In this document: positions 1 to 10,106 of the stretch, piece after piece
Layout: every line of letters begins with the position of its first letter
Position numbering within the stretch: the first letter of the stretch is position 1
Assembly (NCBI RefSeq): GCF_002553505.1
Contig: NZ_PDCP01000007.1
Coordinates: 1-64,000 of the forward strand
DNA: 64,000 nt
Direction: 5' to 3'
DNA from: Mycolicibacterium agri
GTDB taxonomy: Bacteria > Actinomycetota > Actinomycetes > Mycobacteriales > Mycobacteriaceae
Made by a program: the position numbers and the translations under genes
Notes under the pieces: model-generated
The model's input: the letters and a program-made list of their open reading frames with translations, nothing else
The model's database searches: none
Told to the model about the DNA's origin: nothing

Positions 1-232
1 GGCTTCGCCCGCATCGTCGCTGACTGGGGTTTGATTGGTCAGCTTCTCCTCGGGCTTCGCCCGCATCGTCGCTGACTCAGGTTTGATTGGTCAGCTTCTC
101 CTCGGGCTTCGCCCGCATCGTCGCTGACTGGGGTTTGATTGGTCAGCTTCTCCTCGGGCTTCGCCCGCATCGTCGCTGACTGGGGTTTGATTGGTCAGCT
201 CCTCCTCGGGCTTCGCCCGCATCGTCGCTGAC
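1..232. repeat. 52-bp tandem repeat (VNTR-like), about 4.5 copies
   Basis: A unit beginning GGCTTCGCCCGCATCG recurs at 1, 53, 105, 157 and 209, an exact 52-bp period with only a few substitutions between copies (for example CTGACTCAGG against CTGACTGGGG). The last copy breaks off near 232. Because 52 is not a multiple of three, each copy changes reading frame, so the array is unlikely to be coding. The left edge is cut by the window, so the copy number may be higher. It resembles the minisatellite (MIRU/VNTR) loci of mycobacteria. Bases 233-300 lead into the next gene and show nothing else clear. Confidence 0.9.
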
Positions 233-300
233 CTGCGGCTGGCAGTAGTTGGCAGCGTCTGGCGTCGACCTGGCAGCGGGATCTCCGCAGCATCGGAGCC

Positions 301-708
301 ATGACCGCAATCACCACCCGACCCAACCGGGAAAGCACCAGCTCGCTGTTGCGTTTCGCACTGCGCGCCGACGCCACACTGTGCGGCGCGCTGGGGTTGC
401 TGATCGCGATGACCGCCGACCCGCTGTCGCGGCTGTCCGGTCTGTCGGCCACATCGGAGTTCATCGCGGGCGCGGCGCTCGTCGGCTACGGCGTCGCGCT
501 GTATGCCGCGGCCCGTGTGCCCGACGTCCGGCGCGTCGGTGTCGGCGTGCTGGCCGGCAACATCGCGTTCGCGGGGCTGATCACCGTCGTGCTCGTCGCC
601 GGCTGGCTGCCGCTGACCGCGTTCGGCGTGGCGTCGACGATCGCGTTCACCGTCGTCACGTTGGCCTTCGCCTACGCCCAATACCTCGGAGTGCGCCGTC
701 TGGCGTGA
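301..708 (+). CDS. Small four-helix membrane protein (paralogue 1)
   Basis: A 135-residue protein of unknown function. After a short polar N-terminus it has about four hydrophobic stretches (near residues 28-45, 55-73, 80-100 and 105-125) and ends in GVRRLA, so it is probably an inner-membrane protein. It is clearly paralogous to the next gene: both share a (R/K)EST-SLLRFA-RADA block near residue 10 and a YLGVRR/YQGVRR end. I do not recognise a named family with certainty; the size and helix number recall DoxX-like or other small integral membrane proteins. The start ATG precedes the first conserved block by ten residues. Confidence 0.75.
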   Translation: MTAITTRPNRESTSSLLRFALRADATLCGALGLLIAMTADPLSRLSGLSATSEFIAGAALVGYGVALYAAARVPDVRRVGVGVLAGNIAFAGLITVVLVAGWLPLTAFGVASTIAFTVVTLAFAYAQYLGVRRLA

Positions 709-815
709 CTCCCGCATGACTGGGCCGGAGTCGCGCCGATAGAGGTTGCGGCGGCGACTCCGGCTCCGGTCCCAAGCCAGGACTGAAAAAGAACCCATCA
801 AAAGAAAGGATCACG

Positions 816-1226
816 ATGACCGCCATCACCATCCCCCGATTCAAGGAGTCGACCGACTCGCTGCTGCGGTTCGCGATGCGCGCCGACGCCGTGCTGACCG
901 GCCTGGCAGGCATCGCCGGCGTCCCGCTGGCCGGCTGGCTGGCCGAGATCTCGGGCACCACCAAGACGTTCGAGTACGCGATGGCCGCGTTCTTCATCGG
1001 CTACGGCGTCGTGGTGTTCGGTCTGGCCGCACTGCCGAAGGTGCGCACCGCAGGCATCGTTGTGATCGCCGCCAACGTGGCCTACACCGTCGCGGCCGTG
1101 GTGTTCGTGCTGTCCGGCTGGATGCCGCTGACCACCCTCGGGATCGTGGGGTCGCTGGCCACCGGCGTCTACACGCTGGTGTTCGCCGAACTGCAGTACC
1201 AGGGGGTGCGCCGGATCAAGGCGTAA
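816..1226 (+). CDS. Small four-helix membrane protein (paralogue 2)
   Basis: A 136-residue paralogue of the preceding gene, with the same layout: short N-terminus, KEST-SLLRFAMRADA block, four hydrophobic segments and a C-terminal GVRRIKA. A purine-rich AAAGAAAGGA lies just before the ATG and is a good ribosome binding site. The 107-bp gap between the two copies has no other gene, so they probably form a tandem duplication, possibly cotranscribed. The function is unknown. The gene converges on coaA. Confidence 0.78.
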   Translation: MTAITIPRFKESTDSLLRFAMRADAVLTGLAGIAGVPLAGWLAEISGTTKTFEYAMAAFFIGYGVVVFGLAALPKVRTAGIVVIAANVAYTVAAVVFVLSGWMPLTTLGIVGSLATGVYTLVFAELQYQGVRRIKA

Positions 1227-1289
1227 CTCTGGCGAAAACCGTTGCTGCTGCGGCCCGTTCGGCACTGCCGGGCGGGCCTGCAGTGTTGG

Positions 1290-2228
1290 TCATAGTTTGC
1301 GGAGTCGAAGCCTGTTGATGGAGTGGTCGGCGTCCTTGCGCAACACCAGCGTGGCGCGGGGCCGCGTGGGCAGGATGTTCTCGATCAGGTTGGGGCGGTT
1401 GATCGAATGCCAGATGTCGCTTGCGGCGAACACCGCCTGCTCGTCGGTCAGCGTGGAGTAGTGGTGGAAGTGCGATGCGGGGTCGGCGAACGCGCCCGCA
1501 CGCATCGACAGGAACCGCGAGATGTACCACTGCTCGATGTCCTCGATGCGGGCGTCGACGTAGACGGAGAAGTCGAACAGGTCCGAAACCATCAGCGCCG
1601 GACCGGTTTGCAGCACGTTGAGGCCCTCGAGAATGAGGATGTCCGGGTGCCGGATGATCTGCTTTTCGCCGGGCACGATGTCGTAGAGCAGATGTGAATA
1701 CACCGGTGCGCACACCTTGTCGGCGCCCGACTTCACCGCGGTGACGAACCGCATCAGCGCCCTGCGGTCGTAGCTCTCCGGGAAACCCTTGCGGTGCATC
1801 AGGTTCCGCCGGGCCAGCTCCGTGTTGGGGTAGAGGAAACCGTCGGTGGTGACGAGGTCGACGCGGGGGTGGTGTTCCCAGCGGGCCAGCAGCGCCTGCA
1901 GCACGCGCGCCGTCGTCGACTTGCCCACGGCGACACTGCCCGCAACGCCGATGATGAACGGCACCGGCCGGTCCGGGTTCTGCTGCGGCTCGCCGAGGAA
2001 CTCGGCGGTGGCCTGAAACAGCCGCTGCCGCGCCGCGACCTGCAAGTGGATCAACCGGGCCAGCGGCAGGTAGACCTCCTCGACCTCGAGCAGGTCGATC
2101 TTCTCGCCGATACCGCGGAGCTTGACCAGCTCTTCCTCGGTCAGCTTCAACGGCGTGGACATGCGCAACGCCCGCCATTGAGTCCGGTCGAACTCCACGT
2201 AGGGGCTCGGCTCGCTCAGCCGCGGCAT
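1290..2228 (-). CDS. coaA: Pantothenate kinase, type I
   Basis: CoaA phosphorylates pantothenate with ATP, the first and controlling step of coenzyme A synthesis in the cytoplasm. The 312-residue product has the usual length and the N-terminal SPYVEFDR block. The P-loop [12 protein letters not shown] lies near residue 95, followed by [11 protein letters not shown] and the [14 protein letters not shown] strand. The gene is the homologue of Rv1092c and lies next to a divergent DUF885 gene with only 30 bp between start codons, so both promoters are packed into that gap. The call is secure. Confidence 0.97.
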   Translation of the reverse strand: MPRLSEPSPYVEFDRTQWRALRMSTPLKLTEEELVKLRGIGEKIDLLEVEEVYLPLARLIHLQVAARQRLFQATAEFLGEPQQNPDRPVPFIIGVAGSVAVGKSTTARVLQALLARWEHHPRVDLVTTDGFLYPNTELARRNLMHRKGFPESYDRRALMRFVTAVKSGADKVCAPVYSHLLYDIVPGEKQIIRHPDILILEGLNVLQTGPALMVSDLFDFSVYVDARIEDIEQWYISRFLSMRAGAFADPASHFHHYSTLTDEQAVFAASDIWHSINRPNLIENILPTRPRATLVLRKDADHSINRLRLRKL

Positions 2229-2258
2229 ATAACAAGTCTTACAGTTACCGTGATCGCT

Positions 2259-3470
2259 ATGGACCCCGGCACCCTAATCCGCGAATATCTGCTGCTCGGC
2301 CTGCGGTTCGACCGGATCGAGGAGGGCTACGTCGACTCCTACACGGGCGATCCGGCCCTGCGCGAGGCCGTCGCGAACGAACCCGCGCCCGACCCCGCCG
2401 ATCTGGCCAGGCAGGCCGACCGGCTGCTGGCCGAGGTGCCGAACGTGCCGCGCAGCAACGGCTTCGACGAGTCCCGCGCGGAATACCTGCGCGCTCATCT
2501 GCGGGCACTGGCGTGCGCGGCCCGCAAGTTCGCCGGCGAGGAGATCGGATTCGTCGACGAGGTCGAGGCGTACTTCGACGTGCACATCGAAAAGGGGGAC
2601 CAGGAGCAGTATCTGCAGGCGCATCAGATGCTCGACGAGGCCGTGCCCGGCCGCGGCCCCTTAGCCGAGCGGGTTCGCGAATACCGCGCCTCAGAAGAGG
2701 TTCCGCCGGAGCGCCTGGAGGAGGCCATCCACGCGTTCTCCAGCGCGCTGCGCGATCGGGTGCGCGCCGAGTACCCGCTGCCCGAAGCCGAGACGATCAC
2801 CTACGAGGTCGTCACCGACAAGCCGTGGTCGGGGTTCAACTACTACCTCGGCAACTACCGGTCGACGGTGGCGGTCAACGCCGACCTCAAGCAGCAGATG
2901 TCCAACCTGCCGGGGCTCGTCGCCCACGAGTCCTATCCGGGCCACCACACCGAGCACTGCCGCAAGGAAGCCGGCCTGGTGGAGGGCAAGGGCCACGCGG
3001 AGCAGACCATCTTTCTGGTCAACACCCCGCAGTGCCTGATGGCCGAGGGGCTGGCCGACCTGGCGCTGTATGCGGCCATCGGCCCGCAGTGGGGGAGTTG
3101 GGCCGCCGAGATCTACGCCGATCTGGGCCTGCGCTTCGACGGCGAACGCGCGGTGGCCGTCGCGACCGCGTACCACGCGCTGGGCAACGTCCGCCAGGAC
3201 GCGGCGATCATGCTGCACGACGAGCACCGCGACGAGGACGAGGTGGTGGCCTACCTGCGGCGCTGGCTGATGGTGCCCGAGGAGCGGGCCAGGCACATGC
3301 TGCGCTTTCTGTCCTCGCCGCTGTGGCGTGCCTACACCAGCACCTACGTCGAGGGATACCGGTTGCTGCGGGCCTGGCTGGACGACCGGCCCGCGGACGT
3401 CGGCCTGACCGAACGGTTCGGCAGGCTGCTCGACGAGCCGCTGATCCCGTCGACGCTGCAGGCCGCCTGA
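2259..3470 (+). CDS. DUF885 family protein (putative metallopeptidase-like)
   Basis: A 403-residue DUF885 protein. The metal-binding-like signature [11 protein letters not shown] is present near residue 223, and a second acidic/histidine cluster HDEHRDEDE follows near residue 320, as in this family of putative zinc hydrolases. The open frame extends upstream into antisense coaA sequence. The ATG at 2259 is preferred because a TACCGT hexamer at 2246-2251 ends exactly 7 nt before it, the arrangement of a leaderless mycobacterial promoter. Its substrate is unknown, and no signal peptide is evident, so a cytoplasmic location is likely. Confidence 0.88.
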   Translation: MDPGTLIREYLLLGLRFDRIEEGYVDSYTGDPALREAVANEPAPDPADLARQADRLLAEVPNVPRSNGFDESRAEYLRAHLRALACAARKFAGEEIGFVDEVEAYFDVHIEKGDQEQYLQAHQMLDEAVPGRGPLAERVREYRASEEVPPERLEEAIHAFSSALRDRVRAEYPLPEAETITYEVVTDKPWSGFNYYLGNYRSTVAVNADLKQQMSNLPGLVAHESYPGHHTEHCRKEAGLVEGKGHAEQTIFLVNTPQCLMAEGLADLALYAAIGPQWGSWAAEIYADLGLRFDGERAVAVATAYHALGNVRQDAAIMLHDEHRDEDEVVAYLRRWLMVPEERARHMLRFLSSPLWRAYTSTYVEGYRLLRAWLDDRPADVGLTERFGRLLDEPLIPSTLQAA

Positions 3471-3563
3471 CGCCGCCGACTGTGCTGTGTCGTAAGCAAC
3501 ACGCCGCCGCGCCGTACGAATCCGCACATCGGCGCGATTGCCGGTGGACGTAGGCTGACAAGC

Positions 3564-5039
3564 ATGGCTGTCGACCCCGTCACCACCTCCGCCCCAGCCC
3601 CTGGCGCCGACTACGTCGAGACCGCCAGCGCCGCCTACCGGGACATCCTGCAGATCATCGAGACCGTCGAGCCGCGAATCGCGGCTGCGACCCGCAAAGA
3701 GATTGCCGACCAACGGGATTCGCTCAAGCTGATCGCCAGCGAGAACTATGCCTCGCCCGCCGTGCTGCTGACGATGGGCACGTGGCTGTCCGACAAGTAC
3801 GCCGAGGGCACGATCGGGCACCGCTTCTACGCCGGCTGCCAGAACGTCGACACCGTCGAAACGGTGGCCGCCGAGCACGCCAGGGAGTTGTTCGGCGCGC
3901 CGTACGCCTACGCGCAGCCGCACTCGGGCATCGACGCGAACCTGGTCGCCTACTGGGCGATTCTGGCCACCCGCGTCGAGGCGCCCGGACTGGCCGATGC
4001 CGGGGTCAAGAACGTCAATGACCTGTCCGAGGAGGGCTGGGAGAAGCTGCGCGCCCAGTTGGGCAACCAGCGTCTGCTCGGCATGTCGCTGGACGCGGGC
4101 GGACATCTCACCCACGGGTTCCGGCCCAACATCAGCGGCAAGATGTTCCACCAGCGCAGCTACGGCACCGACCCGGAGACCGGCCTGCTGGACTACGACG
4201 CGCTGGCCAAGGCCGCCCGCGAGTTCAAGCCGCTGATTCTGGTCGGCGGCTACTCGGCCTACCCGCGGCGGATCAACTTCGCCAAGATGCGTGAGATCGC
4301 CGACGAGGTGGGCGCGACGCTGATGGTCGACATGGCGCACTTCGCGGGTCTGGTCGCGGGCAAGGTGTTCACCGGCGACGAGGATCCCGTGCCGCATGCG
4401 CACGTGACCACGACGACGACGCACAAGTCGCTGCGCGGCCCGCGCGGCGGCCTGGTGCTGGCCACCCCGGAGTACTCCGACGCCGTCGACAAGGGCTGCC
4501 CGATGGTGCTCGGCGGGCCGCTGTCGCACGTGATGGCCGCCAAGGCGGTCGCGCTGGCCGAGGCGCGCCAGCCCGCATTCCAGGCCTACGCGCAGCGGGT
4601 CGCCGACAACGCCAAGGCGCTGGCAGAAGGCTTCCTCAAGCGCGGCGCGAGGCTGGTCACCGGCGGCACCGACAACCACATCGTGCTGCTCGACGTGCAG
4701 TCGTTCGGCGTGACGGGGCGGCAGGCCGAGTCCGCGCTGCTGGACTCCGGCATCGTCACCAACCGCAACTCGATCCCGGCCGACCCGAACGGCGCCTGGT
4801 ACACCAGCGGCATCCGGCTGGGCACCCCGGCGCTGACCACCCGCGGCTTCGGGCCCGACGAGTTCGACCGGGTCGCCGAACTGATCGTCGACGTGCTGGC
4901 CAAGACCGAACCGGCCGCGGCGGCGTCGGGCCCGTCGAAGGCCAAGTACTCGCTGGCCGACGGCACCGCCGAGCGCGTGCACGCCGCCGCCTCTGAGCTG
5001 CTGGCAGCCAACCCGCTCTACCCAGGGCTGACGCTGTAA
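3564..5039 (+). CDS. glyA: Serine hydroxymethyltransferase, long form
   Basis: SHMT converts serine and tetrahydrofolate to glycine and 5,10-methylene-THF using PLP. The PLP-lysine motif is [11 protein letters not shown] (K near residue 292), with LIASENY near residue 60, YAEG near 80 and [14 protein letters not shown] near 420. At 491 residues it is about 65 longer than the usual mycobacterial GlyA1 (about 426). The extra length is an N-terminal extension of about 35 residues and an insertion around residues 135-165. This resembles the long SHMT type known in Streptomyces. It sits exactly where glyA1 lies in M. tuberculosis, between coaA and desA2. TAGGCT at 3551-3556 ends 7 nt before the ATG, indicating a leaderless start. 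Confidence 0.95.
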   Translation: MAVDPVTTSAPAPGADYVETASAAYRDILQIIETVEPRIAAATRKEIADQRDSLKLIASENYASPAVLLTMGTWLSDKYAEGTIGHRFYAGCQNVDTVETVAAEHARELFGAPYAYAQPHSGIDANLVAYWAILATRVEAPGLADAGVKNVNDLSEEGWEKLRAQLGNQRLLGMSLDAGGHLTHGFRPNISGKMFHQRSYGTDPETGLLDYDALAKAAREFKPLILVGGYSAYPRRINFAKMREIADEVGATLMVDMAHFAGLVAGKVFTGDEDPVPHAHVTTTTTHKSLRGPRGGLVLATPEYSDAVDKGCPMVLGGPLSHVMAAKAVALAEARQPAFQAYAQRVADNAKALAEGFLKRGARLVTGGTDNHIVLLDVQSFGVTGRQAESALLDSGIVTNRNSIPADPNGAWYTSGIRLGTPALTTRGFGPDEFDRVAELIVDVLAKTEPAAAASGPSKAKYSLADGTAERVHAAASELLAANPLYPGLTL

Positions 5040-5106
5040 CCACCCGGCTCGCGACACGGTTCACCCGATTTCAAAAAAGGTGTGAACCTGGGTTACAGTT
5101 ATTTTC

Positions 5107-5934
5107 ATGGCGCAGAAACCTGTCCCTAATGCACTGACGCTCGAGCTGGAGCCGGTCGTGGCCGAGAACATGGCCAGGCATCTGGAGACCGAGGACGTCT
5201 GGTACGCCCACGACTACGTGCCGTACGACCAGGGAGAGAACTTCGCATTCCTGGGCGGTCGGGACTGGGACCCCTCGCAGGTGACGCTGCCCAAGCACAT
5301 CACCGATGCGCTGGAGATCCTGCTCATCCAGAAGGACAACCTCGCCGGATACCACCGCGAGTTCGTGTTCAGCTTCATCCTCGAGCAGAAGTGGGGCCGC
5401 TGGATCGGCCGGTGGACCGCCGAGGAGCACCTGCACGCCATCGCGCTGCGCAACTACCTCGTCGTGACCCGTGAGATCGACCCAACCGCCAACGAGGACG
5501 TGCGCGTCGAGCACGTCATGAAGGGTTACCGCGCCGACACCTACAGCCAGATCGAGCGGCTGGCGTTCATGGCGCTCTACGAGCGCTCCTACGCCGTCTT
5601 CTGCCGCAACCTCGAGGCCCAGATCGACGAGCCGGTGCTCAAGAGCCTGATAGGCCGGATCGCCCGCGACGAGGAACGCCATGAGGAGTTCTTTGCCAAC
5701 CTGGTGACGCACCTGCTCGGCTACAGCCGCGACGAGACGATCGAGGCGATCGCCAAGCGCGCCGCCGACCTCGCGGTGCCGGGCACCGACATCGACGCCT
5801 ACCAGGACAAGGTGGCCAATATCGCCGCTGCGGGCATCTTCAACGACGATGCGCTGCGCGAGGTCGTCGCCGGCCGGATCGCCGCGTGGGGGCTGGCAGA
5901 CGAGCCGCGGCTGCGTCAGCTCGCCACCGTCTGA
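5107..5934 (+). CDS. desA2: Acyl-ACP desaturase DesA2
   Basis: A soluble di-iron acyl-carrier-protein desaturase of 275 residues, homologous to Rv1094, which takes part in unsaturated fatty acid (mycolate precursor) synthesis. Di-iron ligand motifs are visible: an early EFVFSFILEQKW helix, EEHLHAIALRNY near residue 108 and DEERHEEFF near residue 190. Length and synteny (glyA upstream, phoH2 downstream) fit. A TACAGT hexamer at 5094-5099 ends 7 nt before the ATG, so a leaderless transcript is likely. An imperfect GTGAACC/GGTTACA inverted repeat just upstream overlaps this promoter and might be an operator, but the evidence is weak. Confidence 0.95.
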   Translation: MAQKPVPNALTLELEPVVAENMARHLETEDVWYAHDYVPYDQGENFAFLGGRDWDPSQVTLPKHITDALEILLIQKDNLAGYHREFVFSFILEQKWGRWIGRWTAEEHLHAIALRNYLVVTREIDPTANEDVRVEHVMKGYRADTYSQIERLAFMALYERSYAVFCRNLEAQIDEPVLKSLIGRIARDEERHEEFFANLVTHLLGYSRDETIEAIAKRAADLAVPGTDIDAYQDKVANIAAAGIFNDDALREVVAGRIAAWGLADEPRLRQLATV

Positions 5935-6004
5935 GTTGCTGGGCGGTTGATACTCGGCGCGCCTGCACGGCACGCGCGCATTTGGCGGAGTAGCGTCGTT
6001 TGCG

Positions 6005-6316
6005 ATGGCTAGCGACATGCTCTGCTGTCCGGGCGGCACCGATCGACTCGACTCGAAAGGGCCGGCCCCGGCCCTGGTGCCGCAGTGTCCGCCGAGAAGT
6101 TCGTGCGGGGCCGCGCGGGCTACGGTCGATGTCGATGCGGCACCGCTGCCGTTGAGGATTCGGCCGAATGCTCAAGGAGCGCTAAGTGACCGATTCCTCC
6201 ACCCGGACCTACGTTCTCGACACATCGGTATTGCTGTCCGACCCCTGGGCCTGTACCCGATTCGCCGAGCACGAAGTGGTCGTTCCGCTGGTTGTCATCA
6301 GCGAGTTGGAGGCTAA
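6005..6316 (+). CDS. Candidate leaderless upstream ORF of phoH2 (possible PhoAT equivalent)
   Basis: An open frame of 103 codons starts 181 bp before phoH2 and overlaps its first 131 bp in another frame. A TAGCGT hexamer at 5991-5996 ends 8 nt before the ATG, as for leaderless genes elsewhere in the window, so the first codons are probably translated. The residues include a Cys-Cys pair near the start; the rest is Pro/Arg-rich and unlike a typical folded protein. In mycobacteria a short antitoxin gene, phoAT, is described directly upstream of phoH2. This frame is a positional candidate only, and the overlapping part may be a chance extension. Confidence 0.3.
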   Translation: MASDMLCCPGGTDRLDSKGPAPALVPQCPPRSSCGAARATVDVDAAPLPLRIRPNAQGALSDRFLHPDLRSRHIGIAVRPLGLYPIRRARSGRSAGCHQRVGG

Positions 6317-7499
6317 ACGCCATCATCACGAGCTGGGGTGGTTCGCCCGCCAGGCGCTGCGCCTGTTCGACGATCTGCGGCTCGAGCACGGACGACTAGA
6401 TCAGCCGATTCCCGTTGGCACGCAAGGCGGTACGCTGCACGTCGAACTCAACCACAGCGACCCGTCGGTGCTGCCCGCCGGTTTCCGCACCGACACCAAC
6501 GACGCGCGCATCCTGACGTGCGCGGCCAACCTGGCCGCAGAAGGCAAGCGAGTCACGTTGGTCAGCAAGGACATCCCGCTGCGCGTCAAAGCCGGCGCGG
6601 TCGGGTTGTCGGCCGACGAGTATCACGCCCAGGACGTCGTCACGTCCGGCTGGACCGGGATGGACGAACTGGACGTGTCGCCCGACGTCATCGACCAGCT
6701 GTTCGCCGAGGGCGACATCGACCTGGAGTCGGCGCGGGATCTGCCGTGCCACACCGGCATTCGCCTACTCGGCGGCACCTCGCACGCCCTCGGCCGGGTC
6801 AACGCCGACAAGCGGGTCCAGCTCGTGTGGGGCGATCGCGAGGTGTTCGGCCTGCGCGGCCGGTCGGCCGAACAGCGGGTGGCGCTTGACCTGCTGCTCG
6901 ACGAGTCCGTCGGCATCGTGTCGCTGGGCGGCAAGGCGGGCACCGGCAAGTCGGCGCTGGCGCTGTGCGCGGGGCTGGAGGCGGTGCTGGAGCGGCGCAC
7001 CCACCGTAAGGTCGTCGTGTTCCGGCCGCTGTACGCCGTCGGCGGCCAGGATCTCGGCTATCTGCCCGGCAGCGAAAGCGACAAGATGGGGCCGTGGGCG
7101 CAGGCCGTCTTCGACACCCTGGAGGGGTTGGCGAGCCCGGCCGTTTTGGAGGAGGTGCTGGCCCGCGGCATGCTCGAAGTGCTGCCGCTGACCCACATCC
7201 GCGGCCGCTCCCTGCACGACTCGTTCGTGATCGTCGACGAGGCGCAGTCGCTGGAGCGCAACGTGTTGCTGACGGTGCTGTCGCGGCTCGGCGCCGGGTC
7301 GCGGGTGGTGCTCACCCACGACGTTGCGCAACGCGACAACCTGCGCGTCGGCCGGCACGACGGCGTCGCGGCGGTGATCGAGAAACTCAAGGGGCACCCG
7401 CTGTTCGCGCACATCACGCTGCTGCGCAGCGAACGCTCGCCGATCGCGGCGCTGGTGACCGAGATGCTGGAGGAGATCAGCCCCGGCGCCCTGCCCTAA
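6186..7499 (+). CDS. phoH2: PhoH2: PIN ribonuclease domain fused to PhoH ATPase/helicase
   Basis: A 437-residue fusion. The N-terminal PIN domain (about residues 8-140) carries the acidic residues of a Mg-dependent RNase: D in LDTSVLL, E in ISELEAK and D in TNDARIL. The C-terminal PhoH domain (about 225-435) has Walker [12 protein letters not shown] and Walker [11 protein letters not shown]. Mycobacterial PhoH2 is known as a sequence-specific RNA helicase and RNase, the toxin of a type II-like system. The GTG start has a strong AAGGAG 6 nt upstream (6174-6179), and the preceding bases form a five-codon ORF ending TAA directly before GTG. It is homologous to Rv1095. Confidence 0.95.
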   Translation: MTDSSTRTYVLDTSVLLSDPWACTRFAEHEVVVPLVVISELEAKRHHHELGWFARQALRLFDDLRLEHGRLDQPIPVGTQGGTLHVELNHSDPSVLPAGFRTDTNDARILTCAANLAAEGKRVTLVSKDIPLRVKAGAVGLSADEYHAQDVVTSGWTGMDELDVSPDVIDQLFAEGDIDLESARDLPCHTGIRLLGGTSHALGRVNADKRVQLVWGDREVFGLRGRSAEQRVALDLLLDESVGIVSLGGKAGTGKSALALCAGLEAVLERRTHRKVVVFRPLYAVGGQDLGYLPGSESDKMGPWAQAVFDTLEGLASPAVLEEVLARGMLEVLPLTHIRGRSLHDSFVIVDEAQSLERNVLLTVLSRLGAGSRVVLTHDVAQRDNLRVGRHDGVAAVIEKLKGHPLFAHITLLRSERSPIAALVTEMLEEISPGALP

Positions 7500-7502
7500 C
7501 CG

Positions 7503-7555
7503 GCGATTTCGGCGCGCTAAGCGGCGCTGGGCGCACGTTAGCGCGCCGAAATCGC
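7503..7555. terminator. Bidirectional hairpin between phoH2 and fum
   Basis: Arms 7503-7520 (GCGATTTCGGCGCGCTAA) and 7538-7555 are exact reverse complements over 18 bp, with a 17-nt loop. The element fills the gap between two convergent genes (ends at 7499 and 7563). A bidirectional, largely intrinsic terminator without a strong U tract is the natural reading. Confidence 0.75.
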
Positions 7556-7562
7556 GGTGTGG

Positions 7563-8999
7563 TTAGGCGTCTTCGTCTTTCACCTTCGCCATGGCCAGCA
7601 CGTCCAGGCGCTTGTCCAGCTCTTCCTCGGACAGCTTGTCGCCGATCAGGCCGCGGTCGATGACCGTCTGCCGGATCGTCTTCTTCTCCTTGAGCGCCTG
7701 CTTGGCCACCGCTGCGGCTTCCTCGTAGCCGATCGCGGAGTTCAACGGGGTGACGATCGACGGTGAGGACTCGGCCAACTCGCGCAGCCGCTCCTCGTTG
7801 GCGACCAGGCCGTCGATGCAGCGCTCGGCGAACAGCCGCGACGCGTTGGTCAGGATCTTGAACGACTCCAGGATGTTTCGCGCCATCATCGGGATGTACA
7901 CGTTGAGCTCGAACGCGCCGTTGGCGCCGCCCCACGCGATCGCTGCGTCGTTGCCGATGACCTGTGCGGCAACCTGCGTGACGGCCTCGGGGATCACCGG
8001 GTTCACCTTGCCCGGCATGATGGAGCTGCCCGGCTGCAGATCGGGCAGGTGCAGTTCGGCCAGGCCGGTCAGCGGGCCCGACCCCATCCACCGGATGTCG
8101 TTGGCGATCTTGGTCAGCGAAACGGCGATGGTGCGCAGCGCGCCGGACGCCTCGACCAGCCCGTCGCGAGCCGCCTGCGCCTCGAAATGGTTGACGGCGA
8201 CCCGCAATTCGGCAAGCCCGGTCTGCTGCGACAGCACCGCGACCACGCGCTCGTCGAAGCCGTCGGGCGCGTTCAGGCCGGTGCCGACGGCCGTGCCGCC
8301 GATCGCCAGTTCACCAAGCCGCGGCAGTGTGGCCTTCACCCGTTCGATGCCCGCCTCGACCTGGCGCGCGTAGCCGCTGAACTCCTGGCCCAACGTCACC
8401 GGCACCGCGTCCATCAGGTGGGTGCGGCCCGACTTCACGACCGTGCGCCACTGGCGCGCCTTGTTCGCCAGCGACTCGTGCAGCACCTCAAGCGCCGGAA
8501 TCAGATGCCGCACAGCGGCTTCGGTCGCCGCGATGTGCGTGGCGGTCGGGAAGGTGTCGTTGGACGACTGCGACATGTTCACGTCGTCGTTCGGGTGCAC
8601 CGTGACGCCGTTGCGCGCGGCGATGCTGGCGATCACCTCGTTGGTGTTCATGTTCGAGCTGGTGCCCGAACCGGTCTGGAACACGTCGATGGGGAACTGG
8701 TCGTCGTGCTGGCCGTCGGCGATCTCCCCGGCGGCGGCGATGATCGCGTCGGCCTTCTCCGGGTCCAGCAGCCCGAGGTCCTTGTTCACCTGCGCGCAGG
8801 CGCCTTTCAGCAGACCGAGCGCCCGGATCTGGGTGCGCTCGAGGCCGCGACCCGAGATCGGGAAGTTCTCCACCGCGCGCTGAGTCTGGGCCCGCCACAA
8901 CGCATTCACCGGCACCCGGACCTCGCCCATGGTGTCGTGCTCGATGCGGTATTCCACGCCCTCTGAACCTGTTTCTGAACGAACGGAGTCGACGCTCAC
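7563..8999 (-). CDS. fum: Class II fumarate hydratase
   Basis: Fumarase interconverts fumarate and malate in the TCA cycle. The 478-residue product has the class II features: [21 protein letters not shown] and the superfamily signature [11 protein letters not shown] near residue 330. The open frame runs far upstream through antisense glpX sequence. The GTG at 8999 is chosen because AAGGA lies about 9 nt before it and the length then matches the M. tuberculosis protein (474). It follows glpX by 23 bp on the same strand, so the two are probably one operon, as in Rv1098c-Rv1099c. Confidence 0.96.
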   Translation of the reverse strand: MSVDSVRSETGSEGVEYRIEHDTMGEVRVPVNALWRAQTQRAVENFPISGRGLERTQIRALGLLKGACAQVNKDLGLLDPEKADAIIAAAGEIADGQHDDQFPIDVFQTGSGTSSNMNTNEVIASIAARNGVTVHPNDDVNMSQSSNDTFPTATHIAATEAAVRHLIPALEVLHESLANKARQWRTVVKSGRTHLMDAVPVTLGQEFSGYARQVEAGIERVKATLPRLGELAIGGTAVGTGLNAPDGFDERVVAVLSQQTGLAELRVAVNHFEAQAARDGLVEASGALRTIAVSLTKIANDIRWMGSGPLTGLAELHLPDLQPGSSIMPGKVNPVIPEAVTQVAAQVIGNDAAIAWGGANGAFELNVYIPMMARNILESFKILTNASRLFAERCIDGLVANEERLRELAESSPSIVTPLNSAIGYEEAAAVAKQALKEKKTIRQTVIDRGLIGDKLSEEELDKRLDVLAMAKVKDEDA

Positions 9000-9022
9000 T
9001 ATCTGATCCTTGTCGTTGTGCG

Positions 9023-10051
9023 TTACGGCAGCGGGTAAATCGCGTTGCTGTCGCCGGTGAAATCGATGGCCGAGTACTCGTTGAGCTTGGACAACCGGTG
9101 GTAGGCCTCGATCATCCGCACCGTGCCGGACTTCGACCGCATGACGATCGACTGCGTCGTGCAGCCGCCGCTGTAGTAGTGCACGCCCTTGAGCAGGTCG
9201 CCGTCGGTGACGCCGGTCGCGGCGAAGAAGACGTTGTCGCCGGACACCAGGTCCTCGGTGAACAGCACGCGGTCGAGGTCGTGGCCGCGGTCGATGGCCT
9301 TCTGCCGCTCCTCGTCGTCCTTGGGCGCCAGTTGGCCCTGGATGGCGCCGCCCATGCAGCGGATCGCGGCGGCGGCGATGATGCCCTCGGGCGTGCCGCC
9401 GATGCCGACCAGCATGTCGGTGCTGGTGTTGGGCCGGCACGCCGAGATCGCGCCCGCGACGTCGCCGTCGGAGATCAGCCGGCACCTGGCGCCCGCGGCG
9501 CGGACGTCGGCGATCAACTGTTCGTGGCGCGGCCGGTCCAGGATGCACACGGTCAGGTCGGACACCGAGACCCCCTTGGCCTTGGCGACGCGGCGGATGT
9601 TGTCGCCGATCGGCCCGGTTATGTCGATGGCGTCGACGGCGTCGGGCCCGACGGCGATCTTGTTCATGTAGAACACCGCCGACGGGTCGAACATGGTGCC
9701 GCGCTCGGAGACCGCGAGCACCGAGATGGCGTTGTTGAGGCCCTTGCTCATCAGCGTGGTGCCGTCGATCGGGTCGACGGCGAAGTCGCACTCGGGGCCG
9801 TCGCCGTTGCCGACTTCCTCCCCGTTGTAGAGCATCGGCGCGTTGTCCTTCTCACCCTCGCCGATGACGACGACGCCGCGCATGGACACCGAATTGACCA
9901 GCTCACGCATGGCGTCGACGGCGGCACCGTCGCCGCGCTCCTTGTCGCCCCGGCCAACCCAGCGCCCCGCCGCCATCGCACCCGCCTCGGTGACTCGAAC
10001 AAGCTCAAGGGCAAGGTTTCGGTCGGGGGCTTCCCCGCGGGATGGGGTCAT
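9023..10051 (-). CDS. glpX: Fructose-1,6-bisphosphatase class II
   Basis: GlpX hydrolyses fructose-1,6-bisphosphate in gluconeogenesis. The 342-residue protein shows the Li/Mg-dependent phosphatase motifs [26 protein letters not shown] and [14 protein letters not shown]. The start at 10051 is preceded by GAGAAT ending 7 nt upstream. An alternative ATG at 10108 would add 19 residues and approach the length of the M. tuberculosis protein (about 362), but its codon would overlap the start codon of the divergent gene. The enzyme is cotranscribed with fum. Confidence 0.95.
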   Translation of the reverse strand: MTPSRGEAPDRNLALELVRVTEAGAMAAGRWVGRGDKERGDGAAVDAMRELVNSVSMRGVVVIGEGEKDNAPMLYNGEEVGNGDGPECDFAVDPIDGTTLMSKGLNNAISVLAVSERGTMFDPSAVFYMNKIAVGPDAVDAIDITGPIGDNIRRVAKAKGVSVSDLTVCILDRPRHEQLIADVRAAGARCRLISDGDVAGAISACRPNTSTDMLVGIGGTPEGIIAAAAIRCMGGAIQGQLAPKDDEERQKAIDRGHDLDRVLFTEDLVSGDNVFFAATGVTDGDLLKGVHYYSGGCTTQSIVMRSKSGTVRMIEAYHRLSKLNEYSAIDFTGDSNAIYPLP

Positions 10052-10106
10052 GGCTGCGATTCTCGCATTAGCGGGTCGAGTTGTGGGAGCTGGGATACTG
10101 GCAGTC

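Noticed and set aside
1..232. CRISPR array
   Set aside because: The whole 52-bp unit is repeated, with no unique spacers and no cas genes nearby.
91..801. Minus-strand gene across the tandem repeat
   Set aside because: Arg/Gln-rich translation with repeat-derived segments, antisense to a better membrane-protein gene; no family features.
2691..5057. 788-codon minus-strand frame over glyA and DUF885
   Set aside because: It is the high-GC antisense shadow of two clear genes; composition is Arg/Gly/Val/Gln with no motif.
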